Of a stretch of DNA of 34,194 nucleotides, positions 1-7,319 are shown piece after piece; positions within the stretch are counted from its first letter, which is position 1, and each line of letters begins with the position of its first letter. The DNA is from Hassallia byssoidea VB512170. GTDB lineage: Bacteria > Cyanobacteriota > Cyanobacteriia > Cyanobacteriales > Nostocaceae. The DNA lies in NCBI RefSeq assembly GCF_000817785.2, contig NZ_JTCM02000068.1, positions 1-34,194 of the forward strand, read 5' to 3'. Made by a program: the position numbers and the translations under genes. Below the pieces are notes generated by a model. It had not been told where the DNA came from. It saw nothing but the letters and a program-made list of their open reading frames with translations, and searched no databases.

Positions 1-3
1 CCG

Positions 4-80
4 GACAAATGTGGACAGCCTTGTATTAAAGATCCTCAACACCCAACCAGTCACTCGGAAGAAGGCTGTCCACATTTGTC
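4..80. repeat. Perfect 19-bp inverted repeat with 39-bp spacer
   Basis: The arm at 4-22 (GACAAATGTGGACAGCCTT) is the exact reverse complement of the arm at 62-80. The right arm lies inside the 3' end of the neighbouring minus-strand gene and encodes its last residues before the stop. It may be a hairpin, a small MITE-like element or one end of something larger to the left; no transposase is visible. Confidence 0.75.
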
Positions 81-503
81 TATTTTTAATGAAACCCACT
101 GACCATCATTACAATCAGCGTCACCTTCATTGACAACCATTCGTAATTTCAATTGCAATTTATCTGAAGTAATAATATCAAAATCTACCCAGTAATACCG
201 TCCAATATTATGGAAATACTTTGATGGATGCCCTCCATAAAGCCTAGCATTTTCTCTATGATGATCGGGTATGTTTGGACATTCTAAGTATTCTGCCGTA
301 CTACATGTTCCTAGAATTGAAACTGACCGAATTGAAAGGATCATTTCATCGAACGTATCTGTCCAAGTGTGTGCCTCTCTTAGTTCAGCGAGCGATTCTC
401 CCTCTAGTGGATTTTTATTTTTAACAGGCGACAACTTATTAATGCAAGTAGGCCATTTAACTTGCCAATCTTCTTTACTATACAGAATCCACTTCTTCGT
501 CAT
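51..503 (-). CDS. Hypothetical protein, 150 aa
   Basis: This is an open frame of 150 codons with no family I recognise. The product is soluble-looking, with no signal peptide or membrane segment, and is rich in Asp, Glu, Trp and Tyr. The middle contains a Cys-bearing stretch (GTCSTAEYLECPN, about residues 65-77). There is no clear Shine-Dalgarno before the ATG at 503. The last residues (about DKCGQPSSE) are encoded by the right arm of the inverted repeat at 4-80 and its spacer, so the native C-terminus may have been replaced when the repeat arrived. No operon partner is visible; the flanking DNA is gene debris. Confidence 0.6.
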   Translation of the reverse strand: MTKKWILYSKEDWQVKWPTCINKLSPVKNKNPLEGESLAELREAHTWTDTFDEMILSIRSVSILGTCSTAEYLECPNIPDHHRENARLYGGHPSKYFHNIGRYYWVDFDIITSDKLQLKLRMVVNEGDADCNDGQWVSLKIDKCGQPSSE

Positions 504-531
504 AGCAATTGCTTAAGCTCGCTCAAAATCT

Positions 532-654
532 ATGATACCTGAAAGTATCGAAGAAGAGCTAAAGATTCATTTACAAAGTGTAAACGTTTTAGAAAAAGCA
601 GAATTAGCTGTTAATAATGGAGCAGAATTGGAGATTATTAGATATGCAGCTTAG
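532..654 (+). CDS. Possible small ORF or gene remnant, 40 aa
   Basis: ATG at 532, TAG at 652-654. The predicted peptide is acidic and helical-looking (starts MIPESIEEELKIH, ends EIIRYAA). There is no ribosome-binding site and no family match I can name. It lies in a debris region between a hypothetical gene and a broken antitoxin copy, so it could equally be the tail of a decayed gene. Confidence 0.2.
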   Translation: MIPESIEEELKIHLQSVNVLEKAELAVNNGAELEIIRYAA

Positions 655-664
655 TGTTCTTATT

Positions 665-835
665 CTAGGCTTCGATATTGTCCCAAAGCTCTGAAACTGG
701 GAAAGTTTCTCCTACTGCTGCTTGTCGCACAGGCTTTTGCAGATCGGCTAATATTTGTGCTTTAGGCTCTTGTTCATCAATCCAAGCTAAACCACTGACG
801 TTATCAGAATTTATGGAACTTATAAGCTGTTGTCA
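665..835 (-). pseudogene. 5'-truncated antitoxin-like gene copy
   Basis: Positions 680-835 match 1546-1701 in the same orientation with about 9 mismatches in 156 bp by hand count (about 94%). Read on the minus strand, the fragment encodes the C-terminal half of the same protein as the gene at 1525-1788 and ends ELWDNIEA, then TAG. The similarity stops at 835, so the N-terminal part and the start codon are missing. This copy probably keeps the original C-terminus, while the intact copy has an altered one. Confidence 0.8.
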
Positions 836-988
836 GAGGTGAAGGTCTAAAATACTTAGAAAACGGTTGCGCTCAATTTATTACATTATTTATTGAATTG
901 ACATTTAAGGATTTTTATGATCGAGAAAAATTACTAATATTTAAAATATGGAATTTTATTATAAGTGTTAAATCAAATAGCGATCGTG

Positions 989-1249
989 TTATGAAAAAAA
1001 GCTCTCATAATCGTCATGACTACCTATCCAGAACCATGTAACTGTATCACCCTCCAAAACCCCAATTGCTCGATAATTACGACTTATTCTGACAGACCAA
1101 ATATTCTCCTCATTATTTATACATTTGAAATGCAAAAACGGATGAAAAGGATTTTCTCTCCATAACTGATAAGCTTTTCTCGCACTCTGTCTAACTTGCT
1201 TTTCAAGATACTGATATTTATCCCAAAAAGAAGGAATTGCAGACTTCAT
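989..1249 (-). CDS. RelE/ParE-family toxin (type II toxin-antitoxin)
   Basis: This 86-aa basic protein matches the small RelE/ParE-fold toxins common in cyanobacteria. The fold's hallmarks are visible: helical N-terminus (about 5-30), the basic strand VRISRNYRAIG (about residues 53-63) carrying the Arg/Tyr expected at the active or binding surface, and the C-terminal strand WFWIGSHDDYE (about 72-82). Family members are mostly ribosome-dependent mRNA endonucleases or gyrase poisons; the sequence does not settle which. The ATG overlaps the stop of the upstream antitoxin (4 nt shared, ATGA type), which indicates translational coupling in an antitoxin-first operon. Length is normal and the frame intact, so it is probably functional. 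Confidence 0.85.
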   Translation of the reverse strand: MKSAIPSFWDKYQYLEKQVRQSARKAYQLWRENPFHPFLHFKCINNEENIWSVRISRNYRAIGVLEGDTVTWFWIGSHDDYESFFS

Positions 1250-1476
1250 AACTTTTCATAGTTCATTGGTTTTGCAAGTCCTTCTGCAATCTCTCTTTTA
1301 GCGGATTGGGCAGATGCAATCAGTTGTTGTTGAGTTTTCTTAAATGATTTATCCCATTTCAATTCATCTTGCAAATCTTCCAGGTACTCTCCAAGATGTT
1401 CTGCAACTCTTTCTTGCACATCTTCAGATAAAGATTCCATCATCTTAATTACACTAGCGATCGCTGAAGATGACAT
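1246..1476 (-). CDS. Antitoxin of the RelE/ParE-type pair
   Basis: This 76-aa acidic, strongly helical protein sits directly upstream of, and overlaps by 4 nt, the toxin at 989-1249. It begins MSSSAIASVIKMMESLSEDV and has a charged C-terminal half (KKTQQQLIASAQSAKREIAEG) of the kind that wraps the toxin. I see no clear HTH or ribbon-helix-helix, so autoregulation by DNA binding is expected from the family rather than shown. An AGGG about 10 nt before the ATG could serve as ribosome-binding site. The assignment rests mainly on operon position, overlap and size. Confidence 0.8.
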   Translation of the reverse strand: MSSSAIASVIKMMESLSEDVQERVAEHLGEYLEDLQDELKWDKSFKKTQQQLIASAQSAKREIAEGLAKPMNYEKL

Positions 1477-1524
1477 AATCGAATTTCCCTTATCAACTTT
1501 CCCTGTCTATTTTACTAAAAAAAC

Positions 1525-1788
1525 TCAATCAAATCGCCTACTGTAGTCCCAAAGCTCTGAAACCGGGAAAGTTTGTCCAGCTGCTGCTTGTCGCACAGAC
1601 TCTTGCAGATCGGCTAATATTTGTGCTTTAGGCTCTTGTTCATCAATCCAAGCTAAACCACTGACGTTATCAGAATTTATAGAACTGATAAGCTGTTGCC
1701 AAAGTTCTACAGGGACAAGTACATCTGTCGTTTCTCCATCTGCGTTGGTGACATAACGAATCTGACTTTCAATTTGTGCGATTATCAT
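1525..1788 (-). CDS. Orphan antitoxin-like protein, 87 aa
   Basis: The start is taken at the ATG at 1788 (MIIAQIESQIRYVTN) because AGGAG lies about 10 nt upstream; a longer frame to 1893 exists but its extra 35 residues are low-complexity and basic. The protein has a strand-rich N-terminus containing TDVLVPVELWQQL and an acidic helical C-terminus (DEQEPKAQILADLQ), the layout of small Phd/YefM-like addiction antitoxins; the exact family is uncertain. No toxin follows directly: the next genes are a complete separate pair. Compared with the broken copy at 665-835, the last residues differ (LWDYSRRFD here, LWDNIEA there), so this copy appears to have lost its native end and reads into neighbouring DNA. 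Confidence 0.6.
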   Translation of the reverse strand: MIIAQIESQIRYVTNADGETTDVLVPVELWQQLISSINSDNVSGLAWIDEQEPKAQILADLQESVRQAAAGQTFPVSELWDYSRRFD

Positions 1789-2124
1789 AGAGTTATTTCT
1801 CCTGTCATGCTTTTTTTGCACCAAATCGCTTTTTTCAACAACCAGCAAACAGCATCTTGTATTTTTAGCGATGTGGGACTTACGCGATCGCATCGCTAGA
1901 ATTCTAGTTTAGCGGCTTTTTTCGGGTAAATTTTTGACTTGGCTGGGAGTATCACAACCCACATTCCGCACCCCCTCAAGTCAAAAGAGACTCCCAAGAG
2001 AAAAAATTGGGGATTGCCAATTTAATTAAATCAACCTAACGAGGAAGACTAAATCCCCAAAAAGCTGTTAGTTAATAACTAGTGACTTTTTGCCAAACAT
2101 AATTTTCATTCCCGACAACTTGTG

Positions 2125-3699
2125 ATGAACACAGCTAATTTTCCGTGGTTGACGACGATTATTTTGTTGCCAATAGCGGCTTCACTACTGATACCCGTAA
2201 TCCCAGATAAAGACGGCAAAACAGTGCGCTGGTACGCCCTGATTGTCGGATTGATTGATTTTGCGCTGATTGTTTACGCTTTTTATACCCAGTACGACTT
2301 CGCCAATCCGGATTTGCAGTTGGTGGAGAGTTACCCGTGGGTACCGCAACTCGATTTGAATTGGTCAGTAGGGGCAGATGGTTTGGCAATGCCCCTAATT
2401 ATTTTGACTGGATTCATAACTACCCTGGCGATTTTAGCAGCTTGGCCCGTGACGCTCAAGCCCAGGCTATTTTACTTTCTGATTTTGGCGATGTATGGCG
2501 GTCAAATTGCCGTATTCGCCGTTCAGGATATGTTGCTATTTTTCCTGGTGTGGGAACTGGAACTGGTACCGATTTACTTTTTGCTGTCGATTTGGGGAGG
2601 TAAAAAGCGGCAATACGCAGCGACTAAGTTTATTTTATACACTGCTGGCGGGTCGCTGTTTATTTTGTTAGCTGCCTTGACAATGGGATTTTACGGCGAT
2701 ACGGTGACGTTCGATATGCGATCGCTTGCCCTAAAAGATTACGCCCTAAATTTCCAACTTTTACTTTATGGTGGCTTTTTGATTGCCTACGCTGTCAAAT
2801 TGCCGATCATTCCCTTGCACACCTGGCTACCAGATGCCCACGGTGAAGCTACAGCCCCCGTTCACATGTTGCTGGCTGGTATTTTGCTAAAAATGGGCGG
2901 TTACGCCTTAATTCGCATGAATGCCCAAATGCTACCCGATGCCCACGCTTATTTTGCACCTGCGTTAGTGGTTTTGGGGGTAGTTAACATCATCTACGCT
3001 GCCTTAACATCCTTTGCCCAGCGCAACCTAAAACGGAAAATTGCCTACTCTTCAATTTCTCACATGGGCTTTGTGACGATTGGTATTGCCTCCTTCACCG
3101 ATTTAGGATTGAGTGGGGCAATGTTGCAAATGGTTTCCCACGGCTTAATTGGGGCAAGTTTGTTCTTTTTGGTAGGGGCAACTTATGACCGTACCCACAC
3201 CTTGATGTTAGATGAAATGGGTGGTGTCGGCAAAAGGATGAAGAAGATTTTCGCCATGTTTACCACTTGTTCAATGGCATCTTTAGCATTACCAGGAATG
3301 AGCGGTTTCGTGGCAGAAATAATGGTATTTGTAGGCTTTGCCACCAGCGATGCCTATAGTTCTACCTTTAAAGTTATCGTGGTCTTCTTGATGGCAGTTG
3401 GAGTGATTTTAACTCCGATTTATCTGCTATCAATGCTGCGAGAAATTTTCTACGGGGAAGAAAACGAAGAATTAGTTTCTCACCAAGCTTTGATAGATGC
3501 CGAACCCCGCGAAGTGTTTATCATCGCTTGTTTGTTAATACCAATTATTGGGATTGGTTTGTATCCTAAGTTACTGACTCAGGTGTATGATTCCACAACT
3601 GTGCAGTTAACAGCAAGGTTGCGCGATTCCGTACCGACATTAGTACAGCGTAAAGAAGCACCAACAGTGTCTTTGAGTGCGCCGGCAATTGGTAATTGA
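2125..3699 (+). CDS. ndhD: NAD(P)H-quinone oxidoreductase (NDH-1) subunit 4
   Basis: The product (about 524 aa) is the NdhD/NuoM/MrpD-type antiporter-like membrane subunit of NDH-1 in thylakoid and plasma membranes, used in respiration and cyclic electron flow around photosystem I. About 14 hydrophobic segments are present. The family core is clear: [13 protein letters not shown] with the conserved membrane Glu, [19 protein letters not shown] with the conserved Lys, and [18 protein letters not shown]. Length is normal. GTG at 2122 is also possible, but the ATG at 2125 gives the usual [15 protein letters not shown] start. In many cyanobacteria ndhD1 follows ndhF1; here the upstream 2 kb holds a toxin-antitoxin locus and no ndhF. 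The sequence looks like the D1/D2 (respiratory/cyclic) type rather than the CO2-uptake D3/D4 type, a judgement from memory. Confidence 0.96.
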   Translation: MNTANFPWLTTIILLPIAASLLIPVIPDKDGKTVRWYALIVGLIDFALIVYAFYTQYDFANPDLQLVESYPWVPQLDLNWSVGADGLAMPLIILTGFITTLAILAAWPVTLKPRLFYFLILAMYGGQIAVFAVQDMLLFFLVWELELVPIYFLLSIWGGKKRQYAATKFILYTAGGSLFILLAALTMGFYGDTVTFDMRSLALKDYALNFQLLLYGGFLIAYAVKLPIIPLHTWLPDAHGEATAPVHMLLAGILLKMGGYALIRMNAQMLPDAHAYFAPALVVLGVVNIIYAALTSFAQRNLKRKIAYSSISHMGFVTIGIASFTDLGLSGAMLQMVSHGLIGASLFFLVGATYDRTHTLMLDEMGGVGKRMKKIFAMFTTCSMASLALPGMSGFVAEIMVFVGFATSDAYSSTFKVIVVFLMAVGVILTPIYLLSMLREIFYGEENEELVSHQALIDAEPREVFIIACLLIPIIGIGLYPKLLTQVYDSTTVQLTARLRDSVPTLVQRKEAPTVSLSAPAIGN

Positions 3700-3725
3700 G
3701 TTGCGATTAATAGTTTAAATATTGT

Positions 3726-3759
3726 TTTGAGGGTGGGTTTTGTACCTGCCCTTTTTTGT
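3726..3759 (+). terminator. Rho-independent terminator after ndhD
   Basis: Stem GGGTGGGT (3731-3738) pairs with ACCTGCCC (3744-3751) including two G-T wobbles, loop of 5, then six T. It begins 26 bp after the ndhD stop. An exact 34-bp copy occurs at 3913-3946. Confidence 0.75.
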
Positions 3760-3765
3760 TGAAGA

Positions 3766-3810
3766 TAATAATCTCACGCACTCGTAGCAAAGGCGCAAAG
3801 AGAAAGAGTA
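3766..3810. repeat. Dispersed repeat, first copy
   Basis: The stretch beginning ATAATCTCACGCACTCGTAG and containing CAAAGGCGCAAAGAG reappears in inverted and slightly different form at 7838-7890. It is non-coding and lies between terminator and palindrome. Confidence 0.6.
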
Positions 3811-3816
3811 AGCTAG

Positions 3817-3902
3817 CTAGTAGGGTGCGTTAGGACAAATGTCCTAACGCACCATCTTAGAATTAGATTGCGGTGCGTTACTTTGTAAACGCACCCTACT
3901 AG
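3817..3902. repeat. 86-bp palindromic element, copy 1
   Basis: The outer ends CTAGTAGGGTGCGTT (3817-3831) and its reverse complement (3888-3902) are perfect. Inside are two hairpins: 3824-3853, a 14-bp perfect stem around AA, and 3872-3895, GGTGCGTTA... paired with ...AACGCACC. A near-identical second copy lies at 4508-4588. Confidence 0.85.
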
Positions 3903-3912
3903 TCCACCAAGC

Positions 3913-3946
3913 TTTGAGGGTGGGTTTTGTACCTGCCCTTTTTTGT
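3913..3946 (+). terminator. Second, identical copy of the ndhD terminator
   Basis: This is a 34-bp exact direct repeat of 3726-3759, offset 187 bp, with the same stem-loop and T-run. The two copies bracket the dispersed repeat at 3766-3810 and the palindromic element at 3817-3902. Confidence 0.7.
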
Positions 3947-3986
3947 GTAGATTGCTTGGAAGCGATCGCTTAATCCATTTTCTAGT

Positions 3987-4454
3987 TTAAAGCCTCAAAA
4001 TACTCCTATCTTTTTCTAATGCTAAGAAGGTTTCTTGACCTTTGTAGACAATATTAATTTGTCCTCCAAACACATTATCAACAGCTAAAAACTTCTTTCC
4101 CTCTACCTCTTCAACTTCGCAATCGGCTATTGCTTGAGAAACGAGTCCAATATTAATATCAACATAATTAGCCGTACTTACCTGTTCAATACCCGTTAAT
4201 CGTATGAAAAGATAAGGTTCACCTACGGTAAGACTTTTTTTTATTTCATCAGGCAACCAAACAGCATCCCACTCAATAGCTAATGTTATAGCTTGTTCGT
4301 ATCCAATGTTATAGAAAATGCCTATCCAATGAGAATCATGTAATGTATATTGTTTTTTGAAATCTCCAAAGCTCATATTTTTGCCTGACTGCCAAGGTAA
4401 GCAATTATCAATAAGCTCTTGATAAAGCCAATTTGGGTAATAAAGTTCTATCAT
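3987..4454 (-). CDS. Hypothetical protein, 155 aa
   Basis: This is an intact frame with ATG at 4454 and no obvious ribosome-binding site. The protein is soluble, acidic and rich in aromatic residues (MIELYYPNWLYQELIDN at the N-terminus; WDAVWLPDEIKK and PYLFIRLTGIEQ in the middle; GGQINIVYKGQETFL near the end). No signal peptide or membrane segment is visible. I do not recognise the family. It is bracketed by two near-identical palindromic elements (3817-3902 and 4508-4588), and its upstream region carries a fragment of the neighbouring PD-(D/E)XK-like gene, so it sits in a rearranged accessory patch. Confidence 0.65.
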   Translation of the reverse strand: MIELYYPNWLYQELIDNCLPWQSGKNMSFGDFKKQYTLHDSHWIGIFYNIGYEQAITLAIEWDAVWLPDEIKKSLTVGEPYLFIRLTGIEQVSTANYVDINIGLVSQAIADCEVEEVEGKKFLAVDNVFGGQINIVYKGQETFLALEKDRSILRL

Positions 4455-4461
4455 TAGTTAT

Positions 4462-4506
4462 ACAAAAATTGGTGTCAAAATTAATTACGAACGAGATTTT
4501 TCAGTT
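4462..4506 (-). pseudogene. 45-bp remnant of a paralogue of the 4635-5243 gene
   Basis: Positions 4462-4506 align without gaps to 5041-5085 inside the gene at 4635-5243, with 38 of 45 identical by hand count. That segment encodes the EKSRSELILTPILVE region of the intact protein. The similarity ends just where the palindromic element at 4508-4588 starts, as expected if a second gene copy was truncated there. Confidence 0.55.
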
Positions 4507-4507
4507 A

Positions 4508-4588
4508 GTAGCGTTACGGACATTTGTCCTAACGCACCATCTTAGAATTAGATTGCGGTGCGTTACTTTGTAAACGCACCTTACGCTA
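4508..4588. repeat. Palindromic element, copy 2
   Basis: From TGTCCTAACGCACC through TTTGTAAACGCACC the sequence is identical to copy 1. The first hairpin differs in its loop (TT for AA) and has an extra C in the left arm (GCGTTACGGACA). Same orientation as copy 1 at 3817-3902. Confidence 0.8.
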
Positions 4589-4634
4589 TAGGTAGTTTTA
4601 TCGCGCTAAAAAAGTAATTTAGTTAAACTACTTA

Positions 4635-5243
4635 TTAATTACCACTAGACTCAATAAAACTTCTTAAAATTCCTAAGATTTTTCTGACATCATTTATAAA
4701 ATATTCATTTAAATCAATCTCTATTATTTGTCCAGACAAACGCATAAATTTCCAGTTAGTACCCGTGGTGACACTACCGTAAATTGTTTTAATTTCATTT
4801 TCTTTTTGCTGGTTAAATAATTGTGCAGCTACCATTTCTGCTATACACTGTCCCAAACCAGATTGAATATTATCATTTTTCGCTTCTACCAAAGCAATGA
4901 CTGGTGCTTTAATAATTATTTGCTCGGAAGACTTACTAATAAGAAAGTCACAAAAACCAGTTAAACTTTTTTCTGGACTAACGTTAAATTCTCGACCCGA
5001 AAACAAACTAATTTTATTCTGAAATTGTTCTTTTAGTTCTACAAGAATTGGTGTCAGTATTAATTCAGAGCGTGATTTTTCAGTTCCAATAGCTAATGCT
5101 AGTGGTATATACTTTTTAAGTGTTTGTGCCAAAAAATCGCTGTATTCTACTGGGGGTGTGTCCGCAAAAATTCCCACAGTTTCCACAATGGTAATTCCCA
5201 AGGTTGTCTCAACAGTGTCTATACTGAATTGACTGTATGACAT
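4635..5243 (-). CDS. PD-(D/E)XK-like conserved hypothetical protein, 202 aa
   Basis: The pattern D99 (GFCDFLIS), then a strand ending VIALVEAKND with E120 and K122, then GQCIAEM (about 131-137), fits the D...ExK plus Q signature of the PD-(D/E)XK nuclease fold. An earlier Glu in EKSRSELILTPIL (E60) could be the fold's N-terminal acidic residue, as in type I restriction-like domains. Known members cut or bind DNA, but no function is shown for this version. It is a stand-alone domain with no methylase, helicase or specificity gene next to it. A degenerate 45-bp piece of a paralogue lies at 4462-4506. The start ATG at 5243 is the only sensible one; no strong ribosome-binding site is seen. Confidence 0.65.
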   Translation of the reverse strand: MSYSQFSIDTVETTLGITIVETVGIFADTPPVEYSDFLAQTLKKYIPLALAIGTEKSRSELILTPILVELKEQFQNKISLFSGREFNVSPEKSLTGFCDFLISKSSEQIIIKAPVIALVEAKNDNIQSGLGQCIAEMVAAQLFNQQKENEIKTIYGSVTTGTNWKFMRLSGQIIEIDLNEYFINDVRKILGILRSFIESSGN

Positions 5244-5385
5244 TTGACAAAGTTTTGAGAAAATTTAATTCTTCTGCTATTAAACTTGATTTTATCTAAA
5301 ATCTCAGCATTTCTTTGGCAACCCAGGCAAAACACAAAGCTTTTACTCGGTCAATCAATTTTCTACAATCTATTTAAAATCAGCT

Positions 5386-6123
5386 TTGGCACAACCGCTC
5401 ATGTTAGACTACAACCCATTGCACTGTTTGCCTTCTTCCGAAGAGCTACCCGACTCTGACGATACACCTGTGGATAATCAACTACAACATCTGATTTCGG
5501 CTCTATTAGAAACTATACTGGCTTTGCTGTGGTCAGAGCGTTGGGATTGGTTCTTTGGCGTTGATATGGGTATTTATTATGACCCTGATAAACCAGCGAT
5601 CGTCCCTGATGGATTTCTGAGTCTAGGAGTTCAGCGCTTTATTGATGAGGATTTACGCCTAAGTTATGTACTGTGGGAAGAAAAGAAGCTGCCTATTTTG
5701 GTACTAGAAGTTGTTTCTCAAACCCATCGGGGAGAATACAGCACTAAAAAAGAATTCTATGCAAAAGAATTAGGGATTTTGTACTACGTTGTCTATAATC
5801 CCCGTCGTCGCAAAAAGCCACCTTTGGAAGTGTATCGCTTAGTGAATGGCGAATATGAGTTACAGCCAGGAAATCCTATTTGGCTACCGGAGATTAATTT
5901 GGGAATTGGACGAGAACGGGGAATTTATCAAGGTATAGCGCGGGAGTGGTTGTACTGGTATGACGAACAAGGGCAAAGATTGCTGACGCCAGAAGAACAA
6001 ATTACAGAAGCCCAAGAACGCGCAAATTATGAGGAACAGCGACGTGTGCAAGCTGAACAACGCGCACAAATGTTAGCAGAAAGGTTAAAAGCGTTAGGTG
6101 TAGATCCGGAAAGCTCGGGTTGA
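5386..6123 (+). CDS. Uma2-family (DUF820) putative endonuclease
   Basis: This Uma2/DUF820 protein is of a class highly expanded in cyanobacteria, with a PD-(D/E)XK core and no established role. Counting from the TTG start, the core is PAIVPDGF (D75), then PILVLEVVSQT (E108), then the Lys-rich KKEFYAKELG (121-130) and LYYVVYNP. The C-terminal 50 residues are a charged coiled coil (EEQRRVQAEQRAQMLAERLK), typical of one Uma2 subgroup. The frame opens at TTG 5386; ATG at 5401 gives a protein five residues shorter and is equally possible, and neither has a clear ribosome-binding site. It ends 6 bp before a structured repeat. Confidence 0.85.
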   Translation: MAQPLMLDYNPLHCLPSSEELPDSDDTPVDNQLQHLISALLETILALLWSERWDWFFGVDMGIYYDPDKPAIVPDGFLSLGVQRFIDEDLRLSYVLWEEKKLPILVLEVVSQTHRGEYSTKKEFYAKELGILYYVVYNPRRRKKPPLEVYRLVNGEYELQPGNPIWLPEINLGIGRERGIYQGIAREWLYWYDEQGQRLLTPEEQITEAQERANYEEQRRVQAEQRAQMLAERLKALGVDPESSG

Positions 6124-6129
6124 TATTTT

Positions 6130-6183
6130 GCCCGGACGACTAGAAGTCGCGGCTATACGAACAAAGCCCACGCAGGTGGGCTA
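6130..6183 (-). repeat. Structured dispersed repeat, copy A
   Basis: Read on the minus strand this 53-bp unit is hairpin AGCCCAC-loop-GTGGGCT (6165-6182 on plus), the core TTGTTCGTATAGCC, then a second hairpin around CTTCTAG. It has the same length and layout as copy B at 7762-7814, in opposite orientation, but the stem sequences differ while staying paired. Confidence 0.75.
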
Positions 6184-6345
6184 AAGAGTTTAGTAATTTT
6201 CTTCATCGAAGTTTTACATTTTTGCTGCTGAATACATTGTGATTAGTTGGTTAATCAAGGAACTGTATGTATAAGGTTATTCGTCATTAGGTAGTAAAAT
6301 CCGCAATATTTATTTTTAACCGGTAATCATAATCAGGAGTAGTTC

Positions 6346-7317
6346 ATGATTCCACTTATTTTAGGTGCTGTTGCTTTAGGTAGTGCTGCTTTTGGAGCAT
6401 TAAAAGGCGTTGAGGGCTTTGGCAATATAAACCAGGCAAAAGAAATTGGCGATCGCGCCCAAAAGAGACACCAGACTGCTGTCAGCGAGTTGAAAGCAGA
6501 GTGGAAAACTACTAACAAGCTAGCAGAAGAGTATGGTCAATTCCAGCTTGATGTGATGATGCATACAATCGGGCGCTTTGTTGACTTCATCGAGCGAAAT
6601 ATTGGTAAGGCAAAACAGAGCGAAAAGGAGTTTTTAGAGGGGCTGGATGGAATTTCACTTCAGCAAGTTAAGGAGTATAAAACTGCTGCATTAGAAGCTC
6701 AACAGTTTTTCAAAGGTGGTGCTAAGGCTATTGGGGCAGCCACAGCAGGATATGGCGGTGCGATGAGTCTTGCTACCTCGGTAGGAGTAGCAAGTACGGG
6801 TGCAGCTATCTCCGGACTCAGTGGTGCAGCAGCTACAAATGCTACTCTTGCATGGTTAGGCGGCGGTTCACTTGCTGCTGGTGGAGGCGGTATGGCTCTT
6901 GGTTCTCTTGTTTTAGGTGGTATCACTGTTGGTCCGGCTGTGCTAATTGGTGGCTTTGTGCTTGCTGGTGAAGGGGAAAAAGCCTTGACAAAAGCGCGGG
7001 AGTATGAAGCTGAAGTCAATATTGCGATCGCTAAAATTGAAACTGCAAAAGACTTCATGCAACAAGTAACGCAAAGAATTATCGAGTTGATGGATTTGGT
7101 TGAATCTCTCAACAAATTTGCTGTTACCGGTTTGGACGAACTAGAATCTCTGCCAACATTTGACAAAAACAGGGATGCTAGTAAATTCCAACAGGTGGGA
7201 CTTTTAATGAAGGCACTTGCAGAAATCATGAAAACTCCTGTTTTAGACACTGAAGGGCAGCTGAATCCTATTACTGCGACTATCCAAGCCAAATATCGTA
7301 CTTTGGGAGGCAATTAG
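6346..7317 (+). CDS. Glycine-zipper membrane protein with helical flanks, 323 aa
   Basis: AGGAG at 6335-6339 supports the ATG at 6346. Layout: hydrophobic Gly/Ala N-terminus (about 1-24), charged amphipathic helices (about 30-120), a long Gly/Ala-rich membrane region (about 123-208) containing AWLGGGSLAAGGGG (about 169-182), then helices (about 210-280) and a short tail. I recall similar proteins from diverse bacteria carrying labels such as hypothetical or chemotaxis protein, without a tested function. A central glycine-rich hairpin between coiled-coil arms recalls helical pore-forming or membrane-remodelling proteins; that is inference only. The gene is 2 bp from the next one and translationally coupled to it, so the two probably act together. 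Structured repeats flank the pair. Confidence 0.75.
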   Translation: MIPLILGAVALGSAAFGALKGVEGFGNINQAKEIGDRAQKRHQTAVSELKAEWKTTNKLAEEYGQFQLDVMMHTIGRFVDFIERNIGKAKQSEKEFLEGLDGISLQQVKEYKTAALEAQQFFKGGAKAIGAATAGYGGAMSLATSVGVASTGAAISGLSGAAATNATLAWLGGGSLAAGGGGMALGSLVLGGITVGPAVLIGGFVLAGEGEKALTKAREYEAEVNIAIAKIETAKDFMQQVTQRIIELMDLVESLNKFAVTGLDELESLPTFDKNRDASKFQQVGLLMKALAEIMKTPVLDTEGQLNPITATIQAKYRTLGGN

Positions 7318-7319
7318 AA

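Larger units (their letters stand above)
680..1701. repeat. 156-bp direct repeats (680-835 and 1546-1701) flanking a toxin-antitoxin pair
   Basis: The two direct copies of an antitoxin segment bracket the operon at 989-1476. Offset between copies is 866 bp without gaps. The span 830-988 between the broken copy and the toxin is AT-rich and holds no gene I can support. Confidence 0.8.

Noticed and set aside
838-1041. Open plus-strand frame without ATG running into the toxin gene
   Set aside because: No start codon, no known motif, and it is antisense to the toxin's 3' end; probably chance in AT-rich DNA.
1789-1893. Upstream extension of the 87-aa antitoxin-like protein
   Set aside because: AGGAG precedes the ATG at 1788, and the extra residues look like translated intergenic DNA.
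3817-3902. tRNA or small structured RNA at the palindromic element
   Set aside because: The folding is two simple hairpins without any tRNA features, and the element recurs nearly unchanged at 4508-4588, so it is a dispersed repeat.
6699-7313. 204-codon frame antisense to the glycine-zipper gene
   Set aside because: Its Pro/Ala-rich content is the mirror of Gly/Ala codons on the other strand; the plus-strand gene has a ribosome-binding site and a coupled partner.
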